This document shows, in pieces, positions 25,651-35,336 of a DNA stretch of 64,000 nt. The stretch spans positions 620,001-684,000 of the forward strand of contig CAWDKV010000003.1 in the NCBI GenBank assembly GCA_963803015.1, in the 5' to 3' direction. The notes under the pieces were generated by a model that made no database searches, was not told the DNA's origin, and saw only the letters and a program-made list of their open reading frames with translations. Source of the stretch: Berkiella sp963803015 (GTDB lineage: Bacteria > Pseudomonadota > Gammaproteobacteria > Berkiellales > Berkiellaceae). The position numbers and the translations under genes are program-made. The first letter of the stretch is position 1; every line of letters begins with the position of its first letter.

Positions 25651-27171
25651 ATGTTAAATAACCCAATTTTAAGTCCTACTGTTATTCTGCCTCGCGATCT
25701 CTTGATTCTTCTATTTTCCTATTTTAATTTGCGTGATTTGTTCAATGTTGGATTAGTATCCCGTTTGTGGCAACGTATATTCAACGATTCTGTTGTATGG
25801 CGATATTTGGTAGATCAACATTTTCCGTACCTTTCCCAAAAAAATGGCACGCAATATCAAGAAGATCCAAAAAGGTTATTTCTCAAAGAATTAAAACTCA
25901 TCGATGATTACATAAGTAGAGAAGTGTATTTCGCCGACATCTCCATCGTTAAATCTTATCTTTTGACAGCTTTACGCGGAGAGGTTGAAAAGATTGAGCA
26001 ATCACCTATTTCTATAGATGCAAAAATGGCCTTATATCAATTTTCTGCAGCGAATGGATATCAAGCAGTATTGGATAAATTAAATACTAATATAAGTATT
26101 AAAGCGTTAATAATTGCATCGAAAAATAGCCATATGCCTGCTATTAAAATGCTAACGAAAGCGGGTAGTTGGCTTTGGGCTAATGCTTTTAGTAAACTGA
26201 TAGAAGCCGCTGCCAATGGTCACGTTGATGCTCTTCAAGATTTATATAGACAAACTGATTCGCCACTATTAGAAGACAATAAAAGGGACGCACTGAAAGT
26301 CGCTGCTGAATATGGTCAGCTCGCTGTAGTGCAAGCTTTATTAACTCAAGCTGGAGCAGTCATTTTAGATGAGCATAAAGAAGACGCTCTCTATATCTCT
26401 GCTACATTTGGGCAGGTGAACGTGGTTCAAGCTTTATTGCCTAGTCCTGGAGTAAGTTTAGGGAATAAAATAAAAGCACTCTGTCTCGCTGCTCGATATG
26501 GTCAACTTGAGGTTTTTAAGGCGTTATTAGCGCAAGTAGGGGAAGAACTTTCCTCTAAAGATATGGTTAGCTTTTTCTATATTGCATCGGAATATAGACA
26601 ACTTAAAGTAGTACAATTTTGCTTAATGCATGAAGGAAGCGTGATTCCAACAAAAAGTAAAATAGAAGCATTGGTGAGAGCTAATAAGCATGGTCATCAT
26701 GATGTGGCTCAGATATTATCTCAAGATCTCGCATCATGGGATCAAACACCCCTTAGATCATCGCAAATTTCACCAATTGAAGCCGCATTTATAGCGGGTG
26801 GTTATGCGTCTTGCGGTCAAGATCTAGGTGAAGTGCTCCTTTGTTCGGCATTAAGTGGTTCTTTTAATTTAGTGCAAACTTTATTAACGCGACATGGAAA
26901 GGAGATTTCAACCAATAGTAAAATAGAAGCGTTGGTGAAAGCTAATCACTTTAATTACCCAGAGATAGTGCAGGTGTTATCTCGTGATCTCGCACCAAGG
27001 GTAAAAGTAGAACCGCCGCCACAACCACCTGCACCTGCTTTGCAGTTGCCGTTAGTGCCACAGCCTATGACGGTAGCTTATTCAGCAAAGCGCAAAGACA
27101 ATTCAGAGACTACCCAGCAGTTAGTAGAAGATGAGGAATCACCTATAAATAAGCGCGCTAAATTGGGTTAA
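25651..27171 (+). CDS. F-box and ankyrin-repeat protein, putative host-directed effector
   Basis: 506 residues. An F-box occupies ~13-55: LPRDLLILLFSYFNLRDLFN, then VGLVSRLWQRIFNDSVVWRYL. From ~110 to ~440 about ten degenerate ankyrin-type units follow (AANGHVDALQDLYRQ; AAEYGQLAVVQALLTQAG; AARYGQLEVFKALLAQ). A Pro-rich stretch near 448-465 leads to a basic end (SPINKRAKLG) of nuclear-localisation type. The architecture is that of bacterial F-box effectors such as Legionella AnkB: the F-box recruits host SCF ligase and the ankyrins choose the target. Function is inferred by analogy. No strong Shine-Dalgarno is seen before the ATG. Confidence 0.88.
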   Translation: MLNNPILSPTVILPRDLLILLFSYFNLRDLFNVGLVSRLWQRIFNDSVVWRYLVDQHFPYLSQKNGTQYQEDPKRLFLKELKLIDDYISREVYFADISIVKSYLLTALRGEVEKIEQSPISIDAKMALYQFSAANGYQAVLDKLNTNISIKALIIASKNSHMPAIKMLTKAGSWLWANAFSKLIEAAANGHVDALQDLYRQTDSPLLEDNKRDALKVAAEYGQLAVVQALLTQAGAVILDEHKEDALYISATFGQVNVVQALLPSPGVSLGNKIKALCLAARYGQLEVFKALLAQVGEELSSKDMVSFFYIASEYRQLKVVQFCLMHEGSVIPTKSKIEALVRANKHGHHDVAQILSQDLASWDQTPLRSSQISPIEAAFIAGGYASCGQDLGEVLLCSALSGSFNLVQTLLTRHGKEISTNSKIEALVKANHFNYPEIVQVLSRDLAPRVKVEPPPQPPAPALQLPLVPQPMTVAYSAKRKDNSETTQQLVEDEESPINKRAKLG

Positions 27172-27235
27172 ACAGTAATTACTTATCCAATCAAACCACC
27201 ATTAATTATATTGATTTTAATTAGTGGAGATTTAT

Positions 27236-27310
27236 ATGAAAGAAAGTTCAAATATTAGAGATCAAGCGCTTTTACAACTTAATTTTAAATTAAATGATGC
27301 TGCTGCATAG
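27236..27310 (+). CDS. Possible 24-residue ORF
   Basis: Preceded by AGTGGAGATTTAT, an ATG opens MKESSNIRDQALLQLNFKLN plus four residues. The ribosome-binding context is good but the peptide is very short. It may be the start of a truncated gene. Confidence 0.25.
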   Translation: MKESSNIRDQALLQLNFKLNDAAA

Positions 27311-27332
27311 GGCTGATGAGGTCACTTGTTAC

Positions 27333-28367
27333 TTAAGGTAACCTCTTTTTACGCGCTTTATTCAGCTCGGCTGCTGGACTAAATTCGGCAAGATCAGAAA
27401 AGGATTCATCTTCTCTATTTTCTTCTTGATGAACATAAGACTTCGCTAAATGCTTAAAATCAGGAAGTTCAACGCTAGTTAAGACTTGATAAGCCAATAA
27501 AACATCCAAATCAAGCATACCATTTCCTTCACTACAAAAATCAAATAGCTTACTTGAGTAAGCACAAGGCTCTCTGATAAGTTTTTCCCTTAAATTGCAA
27601 GAAGGCGTTATTGATTTTAATACCGAGGGCGAAGTTTCCACAAATTCTCTTTGATGTAAGCCTAATTTTTGTGCCATTTCGCTCAGTGTTTGTAAAAGGG
27701 CAACCAAACTTCGCATCGCGTTAGGATGAGATGCCACCAGTTTAAGTATCGGTTCAATACCATCGTCGATAAACACAGCAAATTTGGCCAAACGTGTCGC
27801 TTCCTCCATCAAAGCTAATTTAGCGGCCGATAAACTTTCTGGCTGGACCAAACCTTTCCCGGTGAATATTTCTTTTATCGGATGCAACGCTAAATCATGG
27901 TCCATTTTGGCAAGCACTAAGCAATCTTCATAGAAATTTTTTTCCACATGATATAGCCTATGGTTGTTACAATATTTAAAATATTCCAGCGGCCCCTGTT
28001 TAAGCTCATGAAAAAGTAACATTCTTTGAACGCTGGTTATTTCTTCTTCACTTAAAGTCTTCAACATTTTGCTGATAGGTGCATCTGGAAAAACTTGCGC
28101 GTAGAATTCCACAATAAGAGGCACCAGCGCAACCTTAATCATAAAATAGGCAAGGCTTTTTTGTGGATGATAAAGCGTCTTAACAATCTCACTTTGTGCT
28201 GGCACGGCTTCGTTTTTACGCCGAAGTTGAACCTCACCGTTCCTTAATAGATAAAGTGTGTCGTCCCTTACTTTCTCTAGAGAGGATGGTTGCGACAGTA
28301 TGCCTTTATAAACATACTGTGCCGCATTTAAGAAATCTTTTTTATTTAAAAATAAATCACTAGGCAT
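27333..28367 (-). CDS. Effector-like protein with degenerate SidE-PDE-like region
   Basis: 344 residues from the ATG at 28365-28367, which has AAGGA nine bases upstream. Residues ~55-125 (VKTLYHPQKSLAYFMIKVAL to TLSEEEITSVQRMLLFHELK) line up by eye with the histidine-motif segment of the gene just upstream (KVKYRPNHDLQHSLRAAA to SLSRNEIESLQLMMLFSVLG). The two His and the Arg of that motif are mostly lost, so any hydrolase activity is probably gone. It follows the 2046-residue gene by 26 bp on the same strand. The C-terminus ends in basic residues (NKARKKRLP). Confidence 0.65.
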   Translation of the reverse strand: MPSDLFLNKKDFLNAAQYVYKGILSQPSSLEKVRDDTLYLLRNGEVQLRRKNEAVPAQSEIVKTLYHPQKSLAYFMIKVALVPLIVEFYAQVFPDAPISKMLKTLSEEEITSVQRMLLFHELKQGPLEYFKYCNNHRLYHVEKNFYEDCLVLAKMDHDLALHPIKEIFTGKGLVQPESLSAAKLALMEEATRLAKFAVFIDDGIEPILKLVASHPNAMRSLVALLQTLSEMAQKLGLHQREFVETSPSVLKSITPSCNLREKLIREPCAYSSKLFDFCSEGNGMLDLDVLLAYQVLTSVELPDFKHLAKSYVHQEENREDESFSDLAEFSPAAELNKARKKRLP

Positions 28368-28393
28368 GTTAAAGATCCTTATCGCTATATCAT

Positions 28394-31300
28394 TCAATGT
28401 TTTGTGAGGTGAGCTTCATCTTTTTCTTGAGGTTTAATTTCTTGTTCTGCTGTCTTTACTGGAGGTAACACTGGGGCTATTCCGCTAAAAATTAACCCGT
28501 GCCGAGCTTCTGGGTGCGTTGCAGGTTTATATTGTCTAAGCTCCTCCAGAATTAGCTGATAGCTTTCAACATGAGGGTTATTTTTATCCTTCATCCGCGC
28601 AGCAACAATATCAATAGGAGAAACATTCTCACTATTAACAGCATGGGGATCACAATTTTTACTCAACAAAAATTTAACCATTTCAAGTTCACCATTATTA
28701 ACCGCTGCTTCTAAAAGTCCCCCTCCGTTGGGTAATAAGGGTTTGGTAAGAAGCGCTGTAGCTTCCGGTATTTTAATCAATTCTTTTACCAATTCAGTGT
28801 GTCCCAAGGCAACATTTCGGATCAATAAATCGATGAACGTTTTCTCAGAAGAAGGGGAAGTAGATAGAACACGGTTTAAATATTCACGCTCACGAGATTC
28901 AAAGCCTATCAGTTTTAGATTGTCCACTTTTTCTTTAACAAGGTTGGAAAGATGAGGATTAGCTTCAAGACCACATTTTGCAAGATAGGCTTTTAGATTT
29001 TTGGTATTTTCAATATTAATTTTCTTAGTATATTCACCATATGGTTCGACATGCGATTTTTCAAGATATTCTTTCTCCGATCCATAGAACGTAAAAGATC
29101 CTTCGAATCGGTGTCCCGTAAATGTCTCTAAAAATTGAATCAATATCATTTGCTCTTCACAGGTGAGTCTAGAGGCCCCGTTTGGACTATTCTCTTTACG
29201 CATATAGGGATAGCTGTCTGTTTGCAGACCATGAATAGCACTCAGAATATCTGCCAAAAGTATCTTTTCAGTATAAAGATAAGGGGCTTTATTGCCTTCG
29301 ACAATTAAGAGAGGAACATTAACGCCATATTTTTCTCTCAAAAAAATGGCTTGAGTGACAAGATTTAAGCGATAACTAAGAGTTGTTTTGTTATCAAAAC
29401 CCTGAGCGCCGCTACAAGCTAATGCTTTTATGGCCGGTTTAGAGCCCCCTACCAATAGTTCATTCCAACGTTCAGAGACGTCAAGCGTTTGTAAACTCGT
29501 TTTTAAGCCGTTCAACGTTGTACCTTCTCTTGCTGGTAGAGAACGCTCATCTATTGCAAGGTCAAGCCAAAGTTTTCGATTGCTACCGCTATTCCACAAC
29601 CAAATATAGCGCTCGCCAACCGTGTGCACAGCATTAACATCTGAGACAAAACCTATAGGAAAGTAGCGAAGGTCAAGATCAGATCCTTGGGGGGGGTGAA
29701 ATAGCGTCTGACCTTTTGGAATCATTAATGTATGGGGACTTTTTTTAACAAAAATAGTATTTTTAGGCTGACCTCGCACCCGAGAGACGTGACGTACGAC
29801 GGGCATATTACTCTCTTTCCAATATTCAGAACGTGCAGGAGGACGCTCTCTAGGTTCTTGCTGTTCAACAGGAAGCGGCTCCCTCAACTCTCTATTGACG
29901 GAGTATCGCTCTCCTGATTGGGCTGGGGTCATACTGTGCACTTCTGTGCGTTGCGCTTCTGTTAAGGTGGACAAGCGAGTAGGTCTTTCAGTGGACGGAT
30001 GCTCTAATTGGTTAAAATACCATTCAACCCCCGTTTGATTTCCGCCCGCTAAAGGTCTTGAATTATGGTTGCAAATCACTGCATTATAGTTATCAATTAA
30101 AGAAAGTGCTGCAATATTACCGGTAGGCTCTACCATATTGCTTTCTACGTTATGTTGCTTGGGTGGGGTAGCCTTCCTAAACTTAAGGTAAGGCTTAATA
30201 AACGCATACTCGAGCTCGGTTATTTTAGCCCTGGCTACATAAGGTGCGGTTGCACTTTTATCTACAGCTGGTATTTTGGCTATTTTCCCAAGCCTTAGCA
30301 AAGCCTCAAAACACTTAGTTGCTGATTCACTACTAGAAAATTCAATAATCATTTCCTCTTTTTTATCTTTAAAAATTGCGACACCATCTTCACAAGCCTG
30401 ATGGATCACGCGCTGCATTTCGGCGTTCAAGGCTTCATCCGGCGTAAAAGTGGTTTTTTTGCAAAAAGCAGGCCGCGGCAGTTCTTCTATGACAGCTAAA
30501 GAAGTATCCACCTCTTTTTCTAGATCACGAGTTTGAATATTTTCTGCACTTAAAGGAACTTTAACAGGGGATTGTTGCTTATTGATCCTATAATGGCAAT
30601 GTGCTAATGCTGCTGGGGTATATTTCCAAGCACCTGTCTTTAAAAAGGAGTGTGCGATAAAGCGCGGAACAAGCGCTCTAATCGATTGTTCAGAAATTAT
30701 TGAAGAGGCCGTAAGATTATTTTCTTTGCTTACCTTGTCTAAACCGAGCGCTGTTAAAAGCGCTTCCAAGGTTTCCACCTCGATATTGATTTCCACCTTC
30801 GTATTATCAACATTCTTGACAACCTTAACATTTATTTTTCTTTCAAATTTTAAGTCTTTAACCTCTGTAAAACGTTTCCCCTTATATTCACCTAAGACTT
30901 TTTCAAGCATTTTTGCTGCTGCAAGGGTTTCTTTTAATACGCTATCGTTCGATTCACAATCAGTTGTCTTTTTTTCCCCAAATGCGTCAAGCATATTGCG
31001 CGTAAATTTAAAATAATCCATCAGTTGTTCAGCAGGAGAGGCTTCTTTTAGCTTACCTTGGTAACTTAACGACCTAAAATTATAAAGATAAAAATATATT
31101 AAGTTTCCAAAAAAAGTACCTGGATCATCTATCTTTGTGGGATCGCCAGGCTCATAACACCTTAACAAATCAGCACCATGTGCCGAATTCATGTAGAATA
31201 AAAGGGTATCTAATTGCTTGTTTTGATAATTGATTGGTTTCTTAGGAAATAAGGCTCGTAATTGCTCTTCGGAATAAGCGCGCAAAAGATTATTATTGGG

Positions 31301-34300
31301 ATATTTTTGGATCCATTCTTTTAAAAACCGCATATTCTCAGGTGAATCACCTCGCATAAGAATGGACATCAGCGGTCTGGGCTGTATTTCCTCTATATTT
31401 GGCATAGCGGGATATCCCATTAATTCAACCACAAGGGCTGCTTGATAAAGCGCGTCTTTATCTGCAAATACATTTTTATAATGTCTATCCCAATTTTTTA
31501 AACAGTAGCTTAAAAATTCAAAAGCATCAACCGCGCGATAACTTTGATAAAGATGAGCACCTCCGTTTTTTGAATCTGCAAACCCTGTTTCATCTTCTCT
31601 TCCCAAAACACTAAAGAGCATCATCAATTGTAAGGATTCTATTTCATTTCTCGACAAACTTGTATTGCGATCGTCTCTTTTTTCATTGGCATTAAAGAGT
31701 TGGTAAATAGGGTAAATATACGCTGCTGCTCGAAGAGAATGTTGTAAATCATGATTGGGCCGATATTTTACCTTCAACACTCTCTGGCTATAAGAGGCTT
31801 CTAACGCAGCAACATCCACTTGTCCAACCATCTCTTTTTTAAGTGGTATGCCACGTTTTTCAGCTTCCGCCACTATCTCTTCTAGTGTAACTAACTCACC
31901 TTGTTTTTTCGTACGCGCTAATTCTTTTGCGATAGAAATACCGTGAAGGTATTCTGCTGGAACCTCAATTACCCTGTTATCTCCTAAAAGTACAATAGCG
32001 CCTTGATTCCCCCACCTTCCCTCATTCAAACCATTTTGATAGGGTTGCGCTAAAAAATGCTTGTTTGCATGAATCGCAGCAATTCTAAATTCCTCCGCAT
32101 TAGCAAATAACGAGCCCTGCTTTAGTTCAAATAGTTTTAAAAGAAATGCAACTTTATTGGGGTTATTTTCTTTTCTTGCATTTTCTATTAATATTTTGAT
32201 AGTCTCATGAGAGACTCTCGCACCTTTCTCATAAAGGGCTTGCGCTTCTGCAAACATGTTATTTGCAATAGCAAAACGAAGCGGCTCATCTGGATTCAAT
32301 GAGGGGGAAGGGTAATTAGCAATGGCTTTTTTTTGCGCTGCCTCGTATTCTAACTTAGCCACACGAAGACAATGACTTGAGAGAACATAAGGAACAACGC
32401 CAGAAAGATTAGCACTGAATACTTCAGGACGATAATAAGCATCGAATTGTGCTTGAGGATTAGCAAAAAGTGACTTCAATCCCTTCAAGACTTCATCTTT
32501 ATTTGTTTGATATATTCTTTTCTCATCAATATCGTGCATGGCAGATCGGGGATAACCTTCAACTTCACGTTCGAAGGCTGAATAACTTGTTACTTTAGTG
32601 AGCAAATTGCTTAAATTTTTCTCTTGTATCACTCGTAGAAAAGTTTGTTTAAGCTCCTCATCCTCAACCCCTTCCTTTTGTAAAAGGCTCAAAATTTCTT
32701 CAGGCTTGCTATAAGCTTTAGCAAGTATCGCTTCATCATTTAAAAGATTACGTAAAAAGTTTGCAAGTGAGGCATTCGCTTTATAATTATCATTTTTGAT
32801 AAAATGAGAGATTGAACCTGAATAAACATCTATCCATTCTACCCATCGTTCGGAATAAGGTAAAGCACATAACCATTTTTTCGCGGCAATGGTTATAAAT
32901 TTATCAGCAATCAAGGGATGAAGACCATAACGCACTTGCCATTCATTCAATATAGCAGCATGGTTCACAAAACACTTGTTTAGTACCCTTAGATTATTGA
33001 ACATTTCTGTAAATAAATCAACAAGATGACTTGCATCTCCCATAGTTGAACAAATCTCAATTACGTCTCCTGGGTATTTCTCTATTATTTGAATTATTGA
33101 TTGTTCATCTTTTGCATTTTCAATCGCTTGATAAAAAAAGAGCTTAGTTATTTTTTCCGTCAAGATGGGAGTTAATTTTAAATTCTTAACAGAGGCTATT
33201 GCCTTCTCCAATTCTTCTCCTGAAGAAATATTCTCTCCCATCTTTAAAATATCTTCAGCAAGTTGACTTGAAGTTAACTCCTTTTCACCATGATAGAGAT
33301 CTCTAATGTCGCCTAAATAATCTTTGATTGCATCATGGATAACAGAAAGACTGACTGGATCAGTCTGATTTTTTAAGTTATAAATGGGTGTGAAATATAT
33401 CATTGAGATAATTTTATCTGCCAAAGCAGATTCGTTTACTCCAAATAGATTTAAAAAACGCATTTTATCTAGTGAAGACAAAAAAGTATTAATAGTCCAT
33501 CTATCTTTTAGCAATGCCACAAGATCACGGCATATATCTTCAATAGGCTTACTATTTTTATCAGCCGCACCCAAATTTAACGCTTGCAACAATACAGCCA
33601 AAAGTTTTTCTCCATTTTTTTTCTCTTGGATCTGAGCAAGAATCTTTTGATTTTGAGCAACAAAGTATTCTTTTAGCGTTGGGATTTGTAAAACAAGAGC
33701 CAGGGTTTTATCATTCCCTTCAGCAAAAATAGCTTCAAATATAAGGCCGGCATTAGAAGCTACTACTGCTGCCATAGAATCCTTGGATAAAAGGGAGGCC
33801 ACCATTTCTGGTGGTTTGCCTGAGATCATTTTTAAAAGAACAGAGATATCTGACAATTTTTCTCTGATCTTGTCATTATTGAGAAGAAAATTAACGACAG
33901 GACCTCTACTGTATGTAAGTGCTTCAGAAAGAATATTTTCAGCATCATTAATGCTATCGTTTCCCGTTATTTCAAAAAAAACTTTCACTGCTTCCAAATG
34001 TTCATTCCGCACTGCAAGTAGAGCTAAATTTAATAAAATGTCGGGGTGTTTTTTCGCATAATCTTTAACATCTTCAAAAGAAAGTTGCGCCATAGCTAAA
34101 TCTATATTTCCCGTAGTTATTGCAATGCTAAATATTTTCTCTCTCACCTCTGGTGAGGAAGTTCCTTCTAAGGCATTTGCTAAATCTAGCATTCCACTCA
34201 TCATTGCGAAAAGATAGGCACTATTGGAACCATTATAAATACCCTTTAAATTATCAGGACTGTCATTTAAAAAAGATTGCGCTACACGGTCATCCTTATC

Positions 34301-34534
34301 TAGTAATTTTCTTATGAACAACAGAAAAGTTTTTTCTAGTTGACTCGGATCGGGATTGTCAATTAATCCCTCTTTCTGAAGAAGTTTGAAATACTCTTTT
34401 TCATAGTCTTTAGAGTTTTTATTGAGCGTCCAAATGCTATCATAAAAATCACAAAAAGGATCACTCAAAGAAGTAGCATCGGATCTCTCTAACGCTTGAT
34501 TAAAAGCTTCAATAAACTGAGAGGCAATGCTCAT
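28394..34534 (-). CDS. Giant (2046-residue) multidomain protein: helical N-terminus, SidE-PDE-like motif, C-terminal ankyrin repeats
   Basis: The largest gene here. Residues 1-900 are helical and solenoid-like (repeated LL...A..G pattern). Near 920-1120 is a region resembling the SidE-family phosphodiesterase domain of Legionella: YRPNHDLQHSLRAAAYIYPI with two His and an Arg in phase, FSVLGREDETGF, and MNSAHGADLLRCYEPGD. Residues ~1320-1420 contain an alpha/beta segment (VIEELPRPAF; ESATKCFEALLRLGKIAKIP). Residues ~1625-1810 form another globular unit (GERYIWLWNSG; ALACSGAQGFDNKTTLSYRL) that I cannot name. Ankyrin repeats occur at ~1900-1985. If the central domain is active it might act on ADP-ribosylated or phosphoribosylated host proteins; this is inference. 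AAAGGGGG precedes the ATG. Confidence 0.75.
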   Translation of the reverse strand: MSIASQFIEAFNQALERSDATSLSDPFCDFYDSIWTLNKNSKDYEKEYFKLLQKEGLIDNPDPSQLEKTFLLFIRKLLDKDDRVAQSFLNDSPDNLKGIYNGSNSAYLFAMMSGMLDLANALEGTSSPEVREKIFSIAITTGNIDLAMAQLSFEDVKDYAKKHPDILLNLALLAVRNEHLEAVKVFFEITGNDSINDAENILSEALTYSRGPVVNFLLNNDKIREKLSDISVLLKMISGKPPEMVASLLSKDSMAAVVASNAGLIFEAIFAEGNDKTLALVLQIPTLKEYFVAQNQKILAQIQEKKNGEKLLAVLLQALNLGAADKNSKPIEDICRDLVALLKDRWTINTFLSSLDKMRFLNLFGVNESALADKIISMIYFTPIYNLKNQTDPVSLSVIHDAIKDYLGDIRDLYHGEKELTSSQLAEDILKMGENISSGEELEKAIASVKNLKLTPILTEKITKLFFYQAIENAKDEQSIIQIIEKYPGDVIEICSTMGDASHLVDLFTEMFNNLRVLNKCFVNHAAILNEWQVRYGLHPLIADKFITIAAKKWLCALPYSERWVEWIDVYSGSISHFIKNDNYKANASLANFLRNLLNDEAILAKAYSKPEEILSLLQKEGVEDEELKQTFLRVIQEKNLSNLLTKVTSYSAFEREVEGYPRSAMHDIDEKRIYQTNKDEVLKGLKSLFANPQAQFDAYYRPEVFSANLSGVVPYVLSSHCLRVAKLEYEAAQKKAIANYPSPSLNPDEPLRFAIANNMFAEAQALYEKGARVSHETIKILIENARKENNPNKVAFLLKLFELKQGSLFANAEEFRIAAIHANKHFLAQPYQNGLNEGRWGNQGAIVLLGDNRVIEVPAEYLHGISIAKELARTKKQGELVTLEEIVAEAEKRGIPLKKEMVGQVDVAALEASYSQRVLKVKYRPNHDLQHSLRAAAYIYPIYQLFNANEKRDDRNTSLSRNEIESLQLMMLFSVLGREDETGFADSKNGGAHLYQSYRAVDAFEFLSYCLKNWDRHYKNVFADKDALYQAALVVELMGYPAMPNIEEIQPRPLMSILMRGDSPENMRFLKEWIQKYPNNNLLRAYSEEQLRALFPKKPINYQNKQLDTLLFYMNSAHGADLLRCYEPGDPTKIDDPGTFFGNLIYFYLYNFRSLSYQGKLKEASPAEQLMDYFKFTRNMLDAFGEKKTTDCESNDSVLKETLAAAKMLEKVLGEYKGKRFTEVKDLKFERKINVKVVKNVDNTKVEINIEVETLEALLTALGLDKVSKENNLTASSIISEQSIRALVPRFIAHSFLKTGAWKYTPAALAHCHYRINKQQSPVKVPLSAENIQTRDLEKEVDTSLAVIEELPRPAFCKKTTFTPDEALNAEMQRVIHQACEDGVAIFKDKKEEMIIEFSSSESATKCFEALLRLGKIAKIPAVDKSATAPYVARAKITELEYAFIKPYLKFRKATPPKQHNVESNMVEPTGNIAALSLIDNYNAVICNHNSRPLAGGNQTGVEWYFNQLEHPSTERPTRLSTLTEAQRTEVHSMTPAQSGERYSVNRELREPLPVEQQEPRERPPARSEYWKESNMPVVRHVSRVRGQPKNTIFVKKSPHTLMIPKGQTLFHPPQGSDLDLRYFPIGFVSDVNAVHTVGERYIWLWNSGSNRKLWLDLAIDERSLPAREGTTLNGLKTSLQTLDVSERWNELLVGGSKPAIKALACSGAQGFDNKTTLSYRLNLVTQAIFLREKYGVNVPLLIVEGNKAPYLYTEKILLADILSAIHGLQTDSYPYMRKENSPNGASRLTCEEQMILIQFLETFTGHRFEGSFTFYGSEKEYLEKSHVEPYGEYTKKINIENTKNLKAYLAKCGLEANPHLSNLVKEKVDNLKLIGFESREREYLNRVLSTSPSSEKTFIDLLIRNVALGHTELVKELIKIPEATALLTKPLLPNGGGLLEAAVNNGELEMVKFLLSKNCDPHAVNSENVSPIDIVAARMKDKNNPHVESYQLILEELRQYKPATHPEARHGLIFSGIAPVLPPVKTAEQEIKPQEKDEAHLTKH

Positions 34535-34653
34535 TTTAGCCCCCTTTGAATTTCAGGTATTACAATTGGTATTTTTCTAGAAAAGCCTTTTTCATAGTCT
34601 TCTGAATTCTTTTCAAGTTTTGATATTGCATCACTTAACTCAGCCCTTTCCAA
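34531..34653 (-). pseudogene. 5' leader remnant resembling the N-terminus of the giant gene
   Basis: A 40-codon frame with a possible TTG start ends in a TGA overlapping the ATG of the giant gene. Its text LERAELSDAISKLEKNSEDY then EKGF echoes the giant protein's own N-terminal region (LERSDATSLSD ... LNKNSKDYEKEY), so it looks like the edge of an older paralog. Through the ATGA overlap it may be translationally coupled. Confidence 0.45.
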
Positions 34654-34999
34654 AAAACCTCACCGATCCCATAAATTCTGTCGAAAGTACCAGTGCCTTT
34701 TCCGTTCTTAGAATGTAATGGTGATATACACAATATCTTTATTTTTCAACCTATTGTTAAGATTGAATTCAAACGAAATAGTTCAAGGAATTTTATCTCC
34801 ATCAGAGGAATGAGCAGGCTCATATTAAAGGTAACTTTACTAACGTCTATCCAGCTTCTAAAACATGTTGTTGCATCATATTAAAGGTAACCAAGGAACC
34901 TAAGGGACTTAAATGTAGGCTGTCGAGAAAACAAAAATTATTTAAGGGCTATCAATTTTGATTATCTGAATGCAGGTAGATTAGGAAAGAAGAAAATTA
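34654..34999. other. Intergenic region, mostly unassigned
   Basis: About 345 bp with no supported gene. On the minus strand near 34620-34690 the frame GTFDRIYGIGEVFWKGLS followed by a stop looks protein-like, but no family can be given. CATATTAAAGGTAAC occurs twice (34822 and 34877), a local 15-bp direct repeat. Confidence 0.45.
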
Positions 35000-35132
35000 G
35001 GTCTGGCCTGCACTATTGCGTTCGGGGAAAATGGTTGATATCTTTTAGCTAAAAAATTGCAATATACAATTGAGGCTATAGAAGATACCTTAAATGTTTA
35101 ATGCGATAGTGCACAGGCTTAACCCGATGCAT
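35000..35132 (+). mobile_element. MITE-like, internally deleted derivative of the RAYT element
   Basis: The left ~50 bp match the RAYT left end (GGCCTGCACTATTGCGTT ... GTTGATATCTTTTAGCT). They join directly to the last ~60 bp of the element, encoding LQYTIEAIEDTLNV and stop, then the right terminal repeat (GATAGTGCACAGGCTTAACC ... GATGCA). About 900 bp of transposase gene are deleted. Such a 130-bp unit with both ends could be mobilised in trans by the intact transposase at 3034-3972. Confidence 0.85.
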
Positions 35133-35258
35133 TAACGACTGTAAAGCCGGGTAAATTTAAGATAACATTATACGCAGGCATTTTAACCGCTTTTTGCTAG
35201 TACTTTCCGATACTTAAGTTAAAAGGGTTAAAGTACACCTTTCAATAGGGTAGGGCCT
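35133..35258 (-). pseudogene. ISL3-element 5' end remnant
   Basis: The sequence parallels 6594-6726: the start of the ISL3 transposase (reading leftwards from the ATG at ~35182, MPAYNVILNLPGF), its leader with GCTAGTACTTTCCGATACTT, and the terminal CTTTCAATAGGGTAGGGCC. It is cut after ~16 codons by the RAYT-derived MITE, so the two elements are joined here as they are near 6.73 kb, but in the opposite arrangement. Confidence 0.85.
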
Positions 35259-35336
35259 TGCAACCTCTCAAATCACTAATCATGTACCTACTCTCTTTAA
35301 TTAGAATGAGTTGCTTATACAAATCGGAGTCATTTA

